Below, one piece after another: positions 47,001 to 61,105 of a DNA stretch of 64,000 nt. The stretch's first letter is position 1. The number at the start of each line of letters is the position of its first letter. Origin of the DNA: Pristionchus mayeri (taxonomy: Eukaryota > Nematoda > Chromadorea > Rhabditida > Neodiplogasteridae); contig BTRK01000004.1 of assembly GCA_036245805.1 (NCBI GenBank), forward strand, positions 18,228,001 through 18,292,000. The letters are read 5' to 3'. Both the position numbers and the translations under genes were made by a program. Under the pieces are notes generated by a model. That model ran no database searches, was not told the DNA's origin, and saw nothing but the letters and a program-made list of their open reading frames with translations.

Positions 47001-50000
47001 TTGCTGAACGCCCTCAGGGCACGTAAAAAATCGATATTTGTGCCCGAGTTGTGGGTATGTGAACACTTCCAAGAGGCCTCGCCGACAAGCATCGGTGGTT
47101 GAGTGGTAGAGAGTCAGGGCAGTAATCCTATGGACGTAGGTTCGACGTCTCTCCGGTGAAATTTTTTTGCACTATTTTTGCGTGATAATCGCCATCGTAA
47201 AAGTCAATTTACAATCAACCTGCTAATTATTTCAGTGGTCGGATCATAAATTTCACTGCATCTGTTGAATTAATTCCAACAAAACATTTATCATATATAG
47301 AATAAAAGAAACATCGAATGACAATTCACATTTTAACAATGGTGATATCTAACAACGAAATGTTCGAAGCAGAGGAAGTCCAGACAATATGGGCACTTCA
47401 AGAGGTGGTCGTTCTCGCAGCCAGAAATTTCACATTTCATGGTGAGTTGCGCATTGAAACAGAATTGGCTAGGGGTCAGGAAGGTGACGCTGGGTCTGCT
47501 ATCGACATATCCCGCTTTGTACCATCCATAAGCCAAGTAGGGTTGGAAGATTGGAGCGCAGAATACATAGTACATCTGTGAGACGAGCTGAAAATATTCA
47601 TGTTTGATCCTCTACTGTATGATAGACTCACCAAGAGAATGTTATCCCTAGTCGACACGATGAATTCGATCTCTTTCACTCGGACATGAGAGGTGATCTT
47701 CTTGATAAAAAGCCTTCATCTGTCGGAACAACGCGACGTCGCAGGGCTGGATACGCGAGGTCGCACCCGGAGGAACGTTGTATATCTCAACATTGATTCC
47801 GGCCGGGACAGTGCCCATCATCGTCGCATGATCCTTGAAGGAACTCCACGAGTTTACCAAAAGGAGAAGATCCTTCGGGCAGTCGTTCGTGAATACACAC
47901 GTCTTGAGCCAATCCACCATCAAGTACTTGCCCATCATATGCGTCTTATTGGCTCTGACCACGAGATTGTCGACTTGAATGTGTCCTTTGGCAGGGAACG
48001 ACCCCTTCGCCTCCGGCAATACTACGTAAAGATGAGTGCCCAAATGCCCGTCAGCAAAATAAGTGGGCATCATGGTAATAGTCGAGCATCTCACGAACCT
48101 TAAAATTAATTCAACCAGAAAAGCGATAATGAACTCACATATTCGATGGTACATCCCTTGTCTCCAAAATAAATGAGTCCATCGTCAGCTATGGAGAGAT
48201 CAAATGTAGATCTGACAGGTGGAGTGGGGTCATCCTCCTCGGCTCCACTCCAATCCTAATCTTCATCACCTTTCACGTCGACATACAACTGATCAGTTTG
48301 GTGGAACTAAAGAACGCAATCGCTTGATGGAACATACCAAAAAACAAACCTTCAGTTCACCATCGCGTCCACTCAAAAGCATAGATGATATCGCAGCTTT
48401 CACCCTCTGTTCCTCTCGTGAGAGGGCATCCGATAGTGTTCCAAACTGTGCGACAGGAGAGCCCAGGATTGCTTGAGGACGAAACATCCTAAAGAGATTT
48501 CACAGTACATAACAAGAAATCACCAAAATACAAAAAAAAATGAAAGAAATGCAGCCCAGGTCGCCGCAGTCAGACAGTGGACGTATGCAAATTGGTGTTA
48601 AGCGGAGCTCGATTGCATCAGATTATGCAATATGCTCCCTCCGATCCGGAAGAAGCTGTGAGTGATTTAATTAAGTATAGCTTTTCAAACGAAACTGCTT
48701 ACAAGTATCAAATAAATGGAAATTTTGCAAGTACATCAACTTTTTACGATGTCGATTATCACGCAAAAATAGTGCAAAAAAATTTTCACTGGAGAGACGT
48801 CGAACCTACGTCCATAGGATTACTGCCCTGACTATCTACCACTCAACCACCGATGCTTGTCGGTGAGGCCTCTTAGAAGGGTTCACATACCCACAACTCG
48901 GGCACAAATATCGATTTTTTACGCGCCCTGAGGGCGTTCAGCAAAATTGAACTTTACAGAAGCTCTTAGAATTCATGTATCTACCCATCCCACTAGGTCG
49001 CGTTCCGAAAGTCCAAAGACATCGCTAAGCCTTCCCTTGTGAGAGCTGATCAATAATTGCAGTACATCACATCCTTCTACTGCTCCTGCAACACGGTTCC
49101 CTTCGTTCTGATGTGCATCGACTTCGTCTATCGCTACTGGAGTATCGCCCGACCTCATCTCATCAGCCTATTCCGCACTCCGTGGTTCATCGCTCTCATG
49201 ATCGTCATTCCTACAGCCGAGTTCTGCGTCTGGTGAGAGTTGTTCTACCGAGAACAAGACGTATGCAAATTGAGGAGTAATTAGTTATGGGGAAAGAGGA
49301 ACACAAACTAACAGAGTTTCGGAATGTTGATATGGAACGTACTGCGACTGCTCGAATGCAGCATTGGAAGATCAAAGACAATCGCGTGCAGCCATGATCT
49401 GATGTAAATATTTAGAGAAACGGAAATAATATATTCTCGGGTTTGTCATTTAAATCAGTAGATTGCGGTGATTCTTCAGGTACTTGTTATGCACGGAGGT
49501 CCTGCGAGGTCCAGATTCTGCTGTGGCCATGTTGCGAGAAGAGTCTATCAGAAGACTGGGAAAGGAAATGACAGACGGATGGTTAATTATGAACCACTGG
49601 GTTAGAAATTCGAACTCGTTATACTGTAGACTACCACATTTACATGGATCATTCAATACTAATATACAATACCTCTCCTAACAGAAATTAAACAATTTGA
49701 GGAGAACGGCGAACTGAACGTGCGCGCCTTGTTCGCATTGACGATCTTCGATGCAATCATCATCACTTGCTTCACCATTGCCCTTACCCTGGGCATTCTC
49801 ACCTACTACCACATCTACCATCTCAGCTCTAATACGATGTCCGCCCATGCGCTCCATATGCAGCGGAAGCTGTTCATTTCGGTCTGTGTCCAGGTATGCG
49901 ATAATGTGTTCTTTTCATACGTGAAACATCCCCATTCAGACGCTCATCCCACTCGTGTTCGTGTACATTCCCTACGCGTGTGTAATCAATCTTCCCTTCG

Positions 50001-50239
50001 CCAAATTGAACTCGTACTTCTGGGATGATGGTTGCATGCTTCTCGCCTCTTGTTTCCCTGCCTGGGATGCGATGATTGTCATTGTGCTCATGCCTGATTA
50101 TTGGTAAATTCCTCTCTATTAAATATGGATGCAAGATGCTCATTTCAGGAAGGGTGTTGTCGGAACGTTCACAGGAAAACATAAGAAAACTTCTGTGGAA
50201 GCGATTTCGGCGCCATCTGGGACGACACGATCGCGCTAA
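44077..50239 (+). CDS. Str gene 1, unit 3
   Basis: Same eight exons (first 44077-44122, exon 2 at 46358-46500, last 50149-50239). Exon 2 has two third-position changes (CGG to CGA, CAG to CAA), both silent. Other nearby differences fall in the intronic foldback and Tc5-like elements. The reading frame is intact. Confidence 0.8.
44252..46339. mobile_element. Foldback element 2, unit 3
   Basis: Three nucleotides shorter than in unit 1 (loss near 44801) and with several substitutions, near 44321, 44610, 45661 and 45868. It is one of the more diverged parts of unit 3. Confidence 0.75.
46906..49039 (-). mobile_element. Tc4/Tc5-like transposon, unit 3
   Basis: Same insertion site. Differences are an arm substitution near 48924 (ACGCGCCC for ACGTGCCC) and three in the transposase region (near 47692 and 47727, plus the arm change). 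Confidence 0.9.
47333..48487 (-). pseudogene. Tc5-like transposase remnant, unit 3
   Basis: As in unit 1, with two amino-acid changes in the DDE exon (VALF for VALL, and DHLS for DHFS). It retains the Asn at the second catalytic position. Confidence 0.8.
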
Positions 50240-50581
50240 CTTTATTAGAATTCCCTTCACACGCATCTAGAGTTCGAGTAACGATAGCACGGTATCTTCA
50301 TTCCATACACTCCCTCGCCATTCGACCGATCGAGAGAGTGCATAAAATGAAGAGAGCGTGGCATCGTGTCTCGAACTCTACTGGCATCCCGTTAGTTATG
50401 TTTACACGGCCATTCATTGATATGTCGTATTTGTCGCCTACTGGCATCACCCATACTATTTGTCAGCCCAATAGAGTAGCATAGAATAGAACAGAGCCCA
50501 ATATATTTGGCAGCACAAAATATTTTTCAAATGCATGATAAAGTTTACTTATGTATCTTTTTTTAATTATTAAATTTATCT

Positions 50582-51400
50582 CACAGTGCGTATGATAGGT
50601 TCCCTGCACAGCTAAACCACTGAAGCGTCTCGAATTCTTCGGGAGTTGTGAGCAGAAGAATGGGACCGAAGACTAGACCAATATTCAGAATGAGGCCAAC
50701 GGTGTGGAGGTACATGCCGAACTCGACCTTCTAAATACTAATTGTGAACTCAACATTACCCTTCTTCAATGCGCGTGTTTATTTGATTTGTTTTGTATTT
50801 CAGCATGTGATACTTCGCGTCAATCATACGTAAGCAACTCCCTCGGGGATATAAATGGAACCTTCATGCTCCAGATGTTCTCCTTCAATTGCAGTCGCAG
50901 ACTCAGCGAGTATTCATCGGAATGCCTTCTCAAATGATCAGTCAAACGAGCCAAACGCCTTTCATTGTAGCGAATGAGCCAGCGAAACCACTAAAATCGT
51001 TTGACCTTGTCATTTATTGAAGAATGGGGAACCTACAAAGGCGCAACAGACCTCTAACGCCCTCTAACGAACAGACCTCTAACGCAAAACGCCGAAAGTT
51101 CGAAACAGACGGAACACTCAGAGTCTGTAAAAGCCTGACAGTCTTCTCTCTCTCAGCCTCCAAAATCGAAAAGCCCGCGAATGTGCAATACAGAGCCAGA
51201 AAATAGCGCTATTACCTTGTCGAGAAGTAAGTTATTTACTTTTGAAGAATGCCTACCTCGATGAATACAGCTAGGTAGTATACGACTTTGAATTGGCTGA
51301 TCGCTTCCGATCGGACCAGTAGCATCAGCCAATAAGTCGCATTCTCCTGGCCATAAACAGTGAGCAGATCTGGATCAGGGTAGATAAAACGCAGCTTCAT
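50582..51400 (-). CDS. Sre/Srb-type chemoreceptor fragment, unit 3 (middle exon in frame)
   Basis: Here the homopolymer is AAA (50944-50946). The middle block therefore reads open from WFRWLIRYNERRLAR through the YSLS...ENIW motif without interruption. A neighbouring change (CAC to CAT) is silent in that frame. The gene still lacks recognisable terminal parts and may be a pseudogene, but it does not carry the lesion of units 1 and 2. Confidence 0.45.
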
Positions 51401-51957
51401 AACACACTCCACACGTGGGAATGATAGTGAATAATACGATTGCGGCATCTTCATCATTTGAGGCACAGACGAATAACAAATTTATTTCCTACTTACTAGT
51501 GATCACTTATTCCTAGCTGAACACTTCCATTTTTATGAGAATTCATGAATGTTATTGTACTAATTTCTGTCATTCCACACGCGTATCGTCCACTAGCGAG
51601 TGCTCGTTATACGCAATTAAATAGTCAAAATGTTGCCTTTACATCATTCGCATATTGATTGTTGGCTGATTCAAGGTAACGCTTTGTTTCAAAATTGTCA
51701 CTTTTTTTTTCGATACTCCACTCTTTAGTAACACTAGAGTAACATTAGAGTCTAAATTCAATTACACATTTGTTTTAATCGATTCTTTATTATTATCCAT
51801 CTTCACTCTCTTCCTATTTGTCCGTTCGAAGAGGTCTACCGTTCCCTTCTTCCGTTCCTCCAATATTTGCCCGCCGACCTCAATGACTCGCAACACTTTT
51901 CACTGTCTTTCATCAATCGCAGACAAGCCAGTGACCTAAAATGCAGCAAACAGATGC

Positions 51958-52267
51958 AAATTACAACGGAGAGATTTGCACTGCGAATTCTACGAGGGCA
52001 TGAGAGATTTGATCTTTGATCTTTCGATGGTGATAGTCTTGCAAGGATGGTACAAGAAGTTGGGCTTCACCCACGATGTTACGCCACATGATCTAAATCA
52101 AGGGAGCGAAGGCGAGTGATCCTTGGACTTTGATCTTTGATCTCTCGTTTCTTCAGGTGAATTTGCCGCATGGCAACATTCAAGTCTTCACGGGTGATCT
52201 TCGCAAGGTCGTTGGCATCGAGGTCAAACGCATCTGGGATGAGATGAAGAAGGAAGGAATATTTTGA
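51958..52267 (+). CDS. 3' gene fragment, unit 3
   Basis: Same open segment and terminal exon; no coding change noticed. Confidence 0.3.
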
Positions 52268-52653
52268 AGAAGGTAGAGATGAGGGGACAGGGCTTCATAA
52301 ATAAACGTGTTCATTCGAATCTGATGAAACGAAATATTTACACTTGTTATTGCACTTCATTCACGAAAAATAAAGAAAAAAATGTGGAAACAATTTGAAA
52401 AATTGTTTCCGTTTTGTACCCGTTCTCGCTGAGATCCCATTATCATATGGGCGCTATCCAAATGTTTTCCAAAGGCATTGCTGATCGCTTGTACATGTCA
52501 TCAAACCTCAACGATCTTAAAGTATTTGACCGTGCAAAATAATAACTCATATCACCTAATTGACGCGAACCAAACACCACATTCCCGTATATATATATCA
52601 TATTAACGATACAGTATCTGCATATTATCAGACGTCCTCATTCACTCCACAGG

Positions 52654-54423
52654 ATGCAGCTGACAGCCATTGGTGAAGCGATTGTCGACGCACATTCCGG
52701 TAAATTCAAGATTAAATTTCCTTGAGGTACCACATATTCAGTGGGCGGAATCCTGACGAACTTCCTGCTTCTCTACGCCATTCAACGTTTCTCCCGACAG
52801 TCGGTCGGCACCTACAAGTATCTGCAGTATTCGACATCTTCCTCACAATACTTCATCGCCTTACGAATCCAGTATGCGACATGAAAGACAATGCAATATG
52901 GTAAAGTGCACTCTTGCAGACTGTCGTGATAGTTGATGATCTTTTCGGTGTGGTCACCGACAATGGGCTCGAGAACAGAGTAAGTGCTACTAGGATTTAA
53001 ACATACAAATGGTCTGCATCAACTTTTCAGCAGATAACGGGAGCGTACTGCTCTTTCTTCACTGTGCCATTCGGTCTGATGAATATCCATTTCCTTTATC
53101 GGTTGGGGACGCAGAAAATCGATCTTAAAAACAAAAAAACATATACTAAAAAAATATACTAATTCTTAGGTTCTGGGCAATTCGACATCCGGAAAAAATC
53201 ATCTTGTTCTCAAATAAGAAGTTTATCGCTCTCCTCACCATGGCGCCTGTCGTCATTTTCGTCGCATGGTATTACAAATAATTTCCCATGAATCGCGATT
53301 TTTGCAAAGGTACATCGTGTGCACTCGCATTACGTCGGGAGATCATGATGAGATCGGGAAAATTCTTCTCTGTGAGGAATACTTCAGACGGTACGGGAAG
53401 AAGATCAGAGATGGCTGGATGCTCTCTAACTTCTCGGTGAGAATCGACCACCTCGTTATCCTACTTACCCTTGTTACGCAGCTGCGAATTACCGATGTTC
53501 CTTGGAGCTTTCGTTTAGTTAGTCGCGATGACATGATATTGCTCATGCGCATAATTGGTGGTTAGCCTATCTGCTTACGTACAGCAAATTGTGATGATAT
53601 CTCTGCAATTTCTCGTTTGCAAGCCCACGCAATACAGAACACCGGAATGACGTCCAATTTTAAACTATGAGTATATTGCATATGATATTCAATAATAAAA
53701 ATACGTTCAACAACTGCAGGAGAAGGACGGAATGCGTATACGGGCGTTCATTTCGATGATCACGCTGGACGTGGTTATGATCATCTCTTTCTCCATTGCC
53801 ATCACTCTGGCCGGACTGACCTACCACTACATTTCCCTCGCCGACACCAAGTTCATCGGCCACGATCAATCTCCAGTTCAAGCTGCTCATTGCTGTCTGC
53901 GCACAGGTAAAATCTTGGTGAATTCAGACGCCAAAAATGGTGCACTCAGACATTCGTTCCGCTCGTGTTCGTGTACCTCCCGTACACGGGGGTCAACAAC
54001 CTCACCGTGATGCGTGTACCTGCTTATCCCGTAGATCGGTATGCATTTGCACATTTCCATGCTGCAAAATCAGAACTAGAAAAGTAATACCACGGATTCT
54101 TCATTATCATCACTCTCTCGAAATTGGGCCCGTCTAGAGAGTTCGCAATGAAGAAATTAAGAGACGGTCGCCCGAATATCGAACTCTAATAAGCCTGATT
54201 TGCATATTTGGAGGGTTTGCATGCATCTGACACCTTGTTTCCCCCTCTGGGACGTTCTCGTCATCATCGTCCTCTCCGAGACTACCGAGAGGGAGTCATC
54301 TCACTCGTCAGGAAGAAGAAGGTCATCGACACCAAGACGACCGTATGGAAAACCGTGTCCACTGCGGCCCCTGTGACAATTGTAACCCCTTCTGCTCATG
54401 AAGCTGCCAGCAGATTGGATTAG
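52654..54423 (+). pseudogene. Str pseudogene, unit 3 (extra frameshift)
   Basis: Shares the 13-nt and 2-nt deletions and adds a 1-nt loss near 54273 (CCTCTCCGAG for CCTCATCCGAG). The extra loss breaks the last exon just before RDYREGV. It also has substitutions near 52692 and 53887. Decay has continued independently in this copy. Confidence 0.87.
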
Positions 54424-55531
54424 ATAGATCAACAACTTTTATTAAATTATTGTGCATTCCCTGTATGCCATGTGAGTCTATATGATTTCCTCCTTGAAAT
54501 ATTAGTTGCTCCAAATGAGGATGTTTGCGTAGAATCGGGCGGAACCTAGCAGAGATTAAAAACCACAATGCTCTGTGTTTCGGAGCTATCGAAGGTGCTA
54601 GATACGATTGGCACATCCACTTCGCTTACAACACATACGTTAGCTCGATTCTGCTCGATTCTTAAGCAAACGATCTCACACACGTGCTTCGCCAGTTCTG
54701 TTAGTGTGCATATTCCTTACATCTCGCATAGATCGTATGTGTCACCTTCCCTCGCCATTCGACCGGTCGAGAGAGTGCATAAAATGAAGAGAGCGTGGCA
54801 TCGTGTCTCGAGCTTTACTGGCATCCCGTTAGTTATGTTTACAAGGCCAATCATCGTATTTAATATTGTATTTGTCGCCTACTGGCATCACCCATACTAT
54901 TTGTCAGCCCAATAGAATAGAATAAAATAGAATAGAGCCCAATATATTTGTCAGCACAATATATTTTTCAAATGCATGATAAAGTTTGCTAGTGTATCAT
55001 GATATTTATGTTTATAAGGTAGGAAGACGAAAACATCGCGAAGCGAAAGATATAGACTCTTACTCCTTTCTACAATTACACAGAAACAAGAGACCGACTA
55101 GGAAATCAAGCTGAATAAGGGAAGGATATAAGGTTGGTTGTAAAATAATGCAGCACGGTAGAGAATGGGTACTCCCTAAGGTGAAATGTGTCGATCCCTG
55201 GGAGGATCTCGCCAGTATGTACATCGTTATTTAGGAAAAGGAGGTGATTTGAAGATTTGGATCACAACAAAACAACTTTAAATGGAGGGACGGAAGGCAA
55301 ATGATTGCTCGAAGGTCTCGAAAGAATACCAGAGTGACAGAGTCGAAGGAGTCTTTTGATTTCCCGGAGTCTTCCGAAGTCAAAAGACATTTGGGGCACA
55401 CAGAAAAGCTACGCGAGATAAATATCGAACGACTAATATTTCAATGAGGGAATCATATGGATGCACACTCGAATAATACAGGGGAATTTGGAAGAATTGA
55501 TGTGGAGATTGTAGAAAGGTGGATACTCTAT

Positions 55532-58500
55532 CTATTCCACTCTGCTGGCTGCTTCATGCGAAGAAGGAATTACGGTCGTCAGAGGGAGCACAGTCGACAC
55601 GGTTTTCCATACGGTCGTCTTGGTGTCGATGACCTTCTTCTTCCTGACGAGTGATATGACTCCCTCTCGGTAGTCTCGGATGAGGACGATGATGATGAGG
55701 GCGTCCCAGAGGGGGAAACAAGCTGTCAGCTGCATGCACACACTACAAATATGGTGATGAGGCTTATTAGAGCTCGAAATTATTGCTATTGTCTCGTCAT
55801 TTTGAACACTCTCTAGACCGGCGATTGAGTAATGATAATGAAAAATCCGTAGTACCATTTCTCTAATGCTTATGATTTTATAGCCTCGATGGTCGAAATA
55901 GTCTAATGCATACCGATCTACAGGATAAGCAGGCACACGCAGCACTGCGAGGTTGTTGACCCCCATGTATGGAAGGTACACGAAGACGAGCGGAACGAAT
56001 GTCTGAGTTCACCATTTGTTTGCCCAGCGAACATGGAGTAGTAGTTGAAGTGACGTTTTTACCTGTGCGCAGACAGCAATGAGCAGCTTGAACTGGAGAT
56101 TTATCGTGGCCGAGGAAATCTTCGTGTCGGCGAGGGTAATGTAGTGGTAGGTCAGTATAGCCAGAGTGATCGCAATGGAGAACGAGCCGATCATGATGAC
56201 GTCCAACGTGAGCATCGAAATAAACCCTAATGTTCGCATTCCGTCCTCCTCCTGCGGTGGTTGCCCGTTGTTTCAGAATTAAATAGCATATGCAGAATAA
56301 TAATGATATTCAATTGCACGGAATTCCGACATGCGTGGTCTTGCAATCGAAAAATCTACATGCGTGGGCTTGCTAACGACTAATTTACTTGTGTGGGCTT
56401 AACAAGTAATTTCAGATGAATCTTTACAATTCGTTCTACGTACGTTGGCATGCTAGCCACAAATTATGCGCTTGAGCAATATCATCCCGGTACAGACGCT
56501 ACAAACTCTACGTAGGCATACCGTAACTCGCAACTGTAAATATCATCACGACGAGCTCGTTGCTCACCGAGAAGTTGACGAGAATCCAACCATCTCTGAT
56601 CTTCTTCCCGTACCGTCGGAAGTATTCCTTATACAGACGAATGGTGCCAATCTCGTCGTGTGCTCCCGACATGATACGAGTGCAGATGAGATGCCTAGGA
56701 GAAAGAATGAATAATGGACGGAAGGTGGACAGTGCGTATTGAATTGTGGCACCGGATCGTATTGGGGTGTCCGGAAAGTTCGTATAATGCTTCGGAAAAA
56801 AGTCAGTTCGCGATCAAATGCAGTGATTGCGCAATCTGATTGTCAACAATGTATTGCATCATTCTGACGTTGAGTAGTGAGAGGATTTAATCAGTCTCCT
56901 AGTTGCTACATTGATTCTTGTGATGGACTCCCATCTCTACCTCCGAGCAGTTTCATTTCATTACTACCGTCTTGGCCGATCCGTGAAGGAGGCCCACTGT
57001 GCCCTGGCCCAGTCGGAAGGAGCTGACGCCCCCTCCATACCCTTCTGCTATAAGTGGTTCTCCCGCTTCAAGAAAGGGGAGTTTGGTCTCGATGATCAAC
57101 CCCGCTCTGGATGCCCTCCCTCCCTCGATCAGCCTCTCGTTCTCCGCACACTGAAGCGCAAGCCCATGGCCAGTGTGCGTGAGTTGAAGAATGATACTGG
57201 TACTCCCAGATCAACGGTGTCCGATATCCTCCATCGATCTGGGAAGAAGCCGAAACTCCCACAAGTGATTCCCCATGACCTCTCCCCCGAACAGCTGAAA
57301 AATCGTGTTCAAGTCTGTCGGTAATTACTCCATCGTAGATCCAATCTTCGACGGGTCAATTCCATCATCGCTACAGATGAGAAGTGGATCACGTACGATA
57401 ACCCTGTGAGGAGACTGCAATGGGTGGATGCAGATGAGAAGCCCACGCCCGTCCCGAAGAAGGAAGAGCACGGAAAGAAGGAAATCCTCTGCTTCTTCTT
57501 CTCAGTGCTCGGTCCCATCTACTGGGAGATCCTCGCCCCTGGCACCAGCATCAATGCCGACCTCTTCTCTGAACAACTGGAAGATGTCGCGATCAGAGTC
57601 CCTCCCAGACTCCTGAACCAGGGCAAAATTCTTCTTATGATGGACAATGCTCGCCCACATCGAGCGAAGATGACCCAGAAGAAAATGGACGAGCTGAAGA
57701 TCGAGAGGATTCCCCATCCACCGTATTCCCCGGATATCTCCCCATGCGACTACCACTGCTTCCGCTCTCTCTCTGACTTCTGCAAAGGAAAGAAGTTCAA
57801 GAATCGAGATGAAGTTGTGAGGGCTTTCGTGAACTGGGCGGTCTCGAAGAAACCCGCATTCTGGAAGAGAGGCCCTGCCCAATCGCTGGAGGGAGGTAGT
57901 GAGAAAGAAGGGGGCATACATTGGTCACTGAGAATTGTAAAGCATTGAATAAAAAATAAAAACAAAAAATTATACGAACTTTCCGGACACCCCAATATAT
58001 TCAAATCAAATTATACGAGACTATAAAATTGGATGTAATACCATGAGACGAAAACGGAGATGGGCGCCATGGAGATGAGTGCGATAAACTTCTTATTTGA
58101 GAACAAGATGATTTTCTCCGGGTGTCGAATTGCCCAGAACCTAGGAATTCATATTTTTGCAAATCGATTTTCTGAGTTCCAAACCGATAGAGGAAGTGGA
58201 TGTTCATCAAAGCGAATGGCACGGTGAAGAAAGCGCAGTACGCTCCGGTTATCTCCTTGATGCGGATCGTTTGCATGTTCAAATCCCCGTAGCACTTACT
58301 CTATTCTCAAGCCCAGTATCGGTGACCACCCCGAATATAGCATCAATTATTACAACAGTCTGCAATTTTAGAGATACAATTGCGTTTTTAATGACTTTTA
58401 CCGGATTAGTTAGGCGATGGATTATGGTGAGGAAAATGTCGAAAGAAGCGAATATGGCCAACAGATACTTGTAGGTTCCGACCGACTGTCGGGAGAAACG

Positions 58501-58631
58501 TCGAATTGCGAAGAGAAGCAGGAAGTTTGTGAGGATTCCACCCACTGAAAATGCGAACTTCGTGGAAATTTCATCTTGAATTTACCGTAATGTGCATCGA
58601 CAATAACATCTCCAACCGTTGAAAGCAGCAT
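55532..58631 (-). CDS. Str gene 2, unit 3
   Basis: Same nine exons shifted by 40777 (first 58631-58586, last 55742-55532). No amino-acid change from unit 1 noticed, although this unit is the most diverged elsewhere. Mariner in intron 5 as before. Confidence 0.85.
56762..57995 (+). mobile_element. mariner transposon, unit 3
   Basis: Same site, ends and TA duplications as unit 1. Confidence 0.97.
56923..57931 (+). pseudogene. mariner transposase, unit 3
   Basis: Same stop (57322-57324) and C-terminal frameshift as unit 1. Confidence 0.92.
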
Positions 58632-60100
58632 CCTATGGAGAGGATGGAGAAGACTGCGGATATGCAGATACTCTACCGTAATATACGGGAATCAGGTGTT
58701 TGGTTGGCGCCAATTAGATGACTTCGAGACGATGTGTTCATAGACTAATGTGAGATGTCGTCGTGCTATTCCATCTTAGCACATATATATATACTGTATT
58801 ACGAATGGCATTCATTTAATTTCCTGATGCGTAAGGAATGGTGAATGATATTTCCATAACATCTTTTTATGGAAATAGTAATGCAGCGCCAGTATTATTA
58901 GATGATACGGTAATGAGGTGTTTGGTTCGTTGCGATCAAGTGACGTTGTGGAGAGATGTTATTTCTGAAAGATGATCACTTGCGGTACAGATGAAAGGTA
59001 TGTATAGAGACCGCAGGCTCCGCCCACTTAGGAGGAGAAAGAGGCGCGTCGAAATCTGGCTTTCGAAATGACGCAGCGAATGCTTATCCAAAAAATATTG
59101 AAAAAATATTTTTGGGTACGTCTAACTAGTGTCTATAAACGACAGGGTGCCCGTCATGTATTATCTTATCAGAAATATCTAAAAAAGATCGATTTAGGGT
59201 TCATGATAGGGAAATGGGAAGGTTCCGACGACAATTCTTAACACGGGCATGGTGTGATGAATAGTTACTGCTTTTAGGCGTCGATTGACACCGAGAACGT
59301 ATTTTTAGGATTTTTTCCGATTAATCATTTAATTTCAAAGGTTCAAGAGCGTGCGCTAATGGAACTGCAAAGGGGTGGTGCTTCCTCTCTCCTTTCTCGC
59401 TTGTCTCTCACCCGGCGCGTGCAGAGAGCGCGCGCTCTAGAGGACCTTTGCCTTTCCTCTCCACCTCGAGCCAAGCTCGATGCGAAGCTATGCTCAAACT
59501 TTTGGAGAAACGAGGCAGAGCGGGCTCCGCCCGCTTCGCCCTCGTCCCGATTTCGACTACCTTTCCGTTGTGACTCTTTCGAGGTGTTTTTGGGCCATAA
59601 CTCGAGTCAAAGATACGATATCGCCAAACGGCAAAAAGTATGACCTTATTTAACCTCAAAGGGATACATTAGACCCACAAATGACCCTGCCAAAGCATTT
59701 CGGTCACCCACCTTGCGGTATCTAGCTATGTAGCTGAAACCTCGAGGAATCTCTTCGATAAATGGTGTAGAAGCTGATAAAAGAGAGCTGTCTTGTTCAT
59801 ACGGATCATTTTGAATGACCAATGAGTCTAAGTTACTATCAAGTCGTTCGGGAAACGCAGACAAATAATCAATAAACATCTTCAGATGTGCTCAGCATGT
59901 GTATACCCTTAAAATGTAACTAAATCAAATGATTACTAAATTATAATAAATGAGCATGCCCACAGGCGTTGCTCCTTCTTTCCATCTTACTTTCGATCGT
60001 AAATGAGCACATCCGTCTGTCAATGGACGCTTCCGTTCATTCCTCTTACTCTTCATTTATTCAGGAACGCGTCATTCGTGCATTTCTTTCCATTGTTACC

Positions 60101-61105
60101 ATGTCGACTGTCATCCACTCGATTAACGACGACTTCATTCTTCCGGAGAACGTTACGTCAACCGATAGTCAACGCACCCGTACGTTATAGAAAAATTGTA
60201 TTAGGGTATAATTTCAGGTTACTGTTTCGTCTTTTAACATGCTCGAGCGATGGAATTGACATTATTTGTATAGAATGTCGCGTCCGCGGAATATTTTTTT
60301 GAATTCTAAATTAGATCTTACAATACTTTTCGTATGGTACACACGAGTGATTGTTTAGTCGACAAGCCTCTCAAAGCGGATTCAAATGCAACGCTGCAAG
60401 AGGATCTGAAAAGACTAGAGGACAAAAGACACGCTCTTCTTGAGCATTCACAGACTATCACAGAGGAGTTCCAGCAGGTGAATTACCGATACCCACTATT
60501 GAAATGAAGCCAGTCCTTCCAGAAATATCCTGATCTCGAGGCGGCCGAATTGGTCGAAAGGGAATCGGCGAGACGGTACGCTGCCGAGAGCCGAATGAGA
60601 GTGCTGCTGGGAATGTATGCAATCTGCGAGAAAGCCAGCCAGATGGTGAGGAGAACTTGAAATACGATCATGCAAATTCAAAATACTCCGCAATTTTCAA
60701 ATTCCTATTGAAATCTCGTATGCATATCTTACCGTTCATTCAGTTACTTCCGCTCAATTTACTTCAAGCACAGTCGAACTAAGCAATGCATACATTCAAG
60801 TATAATTATTTGCGAAATAACTATCACATTTGCGAAATTAATATTTTGCAGGTCCGTCGGGCTCACGACGACAGGGTTAAGCTGCAACTGGAGAAGATTG
60901 CCGCCGAGAGATCCATCAAGAGCAACGAAGCCGCCATTGCCAGCACCAAATTCCTCATTGGACTGTGAGTTGAACATTTGTTATATTCACGTCAAAAACT
61001 TTATTTCATTATGTTTGTTCAGAATAGATATTTTTCAGGGAGTCAAGAAAGCGGAAGTCTCCTGAGGCGCAAGTAGAGGGCAGCAAGAAGGAAAGGAATG
61101 AATGA
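60101..61105 (+). CDS. Small coiled-coil protein, unit 3
   Basis: Same five exons shifted by 40777. Coding sequence unchanged. Intron 1 differs at two bases, near 60211 (AAATTCAG becomes AATTTCAG) and 60331. The first creates a consensus TTTCAG inside the intron. Confidence 0.75.
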
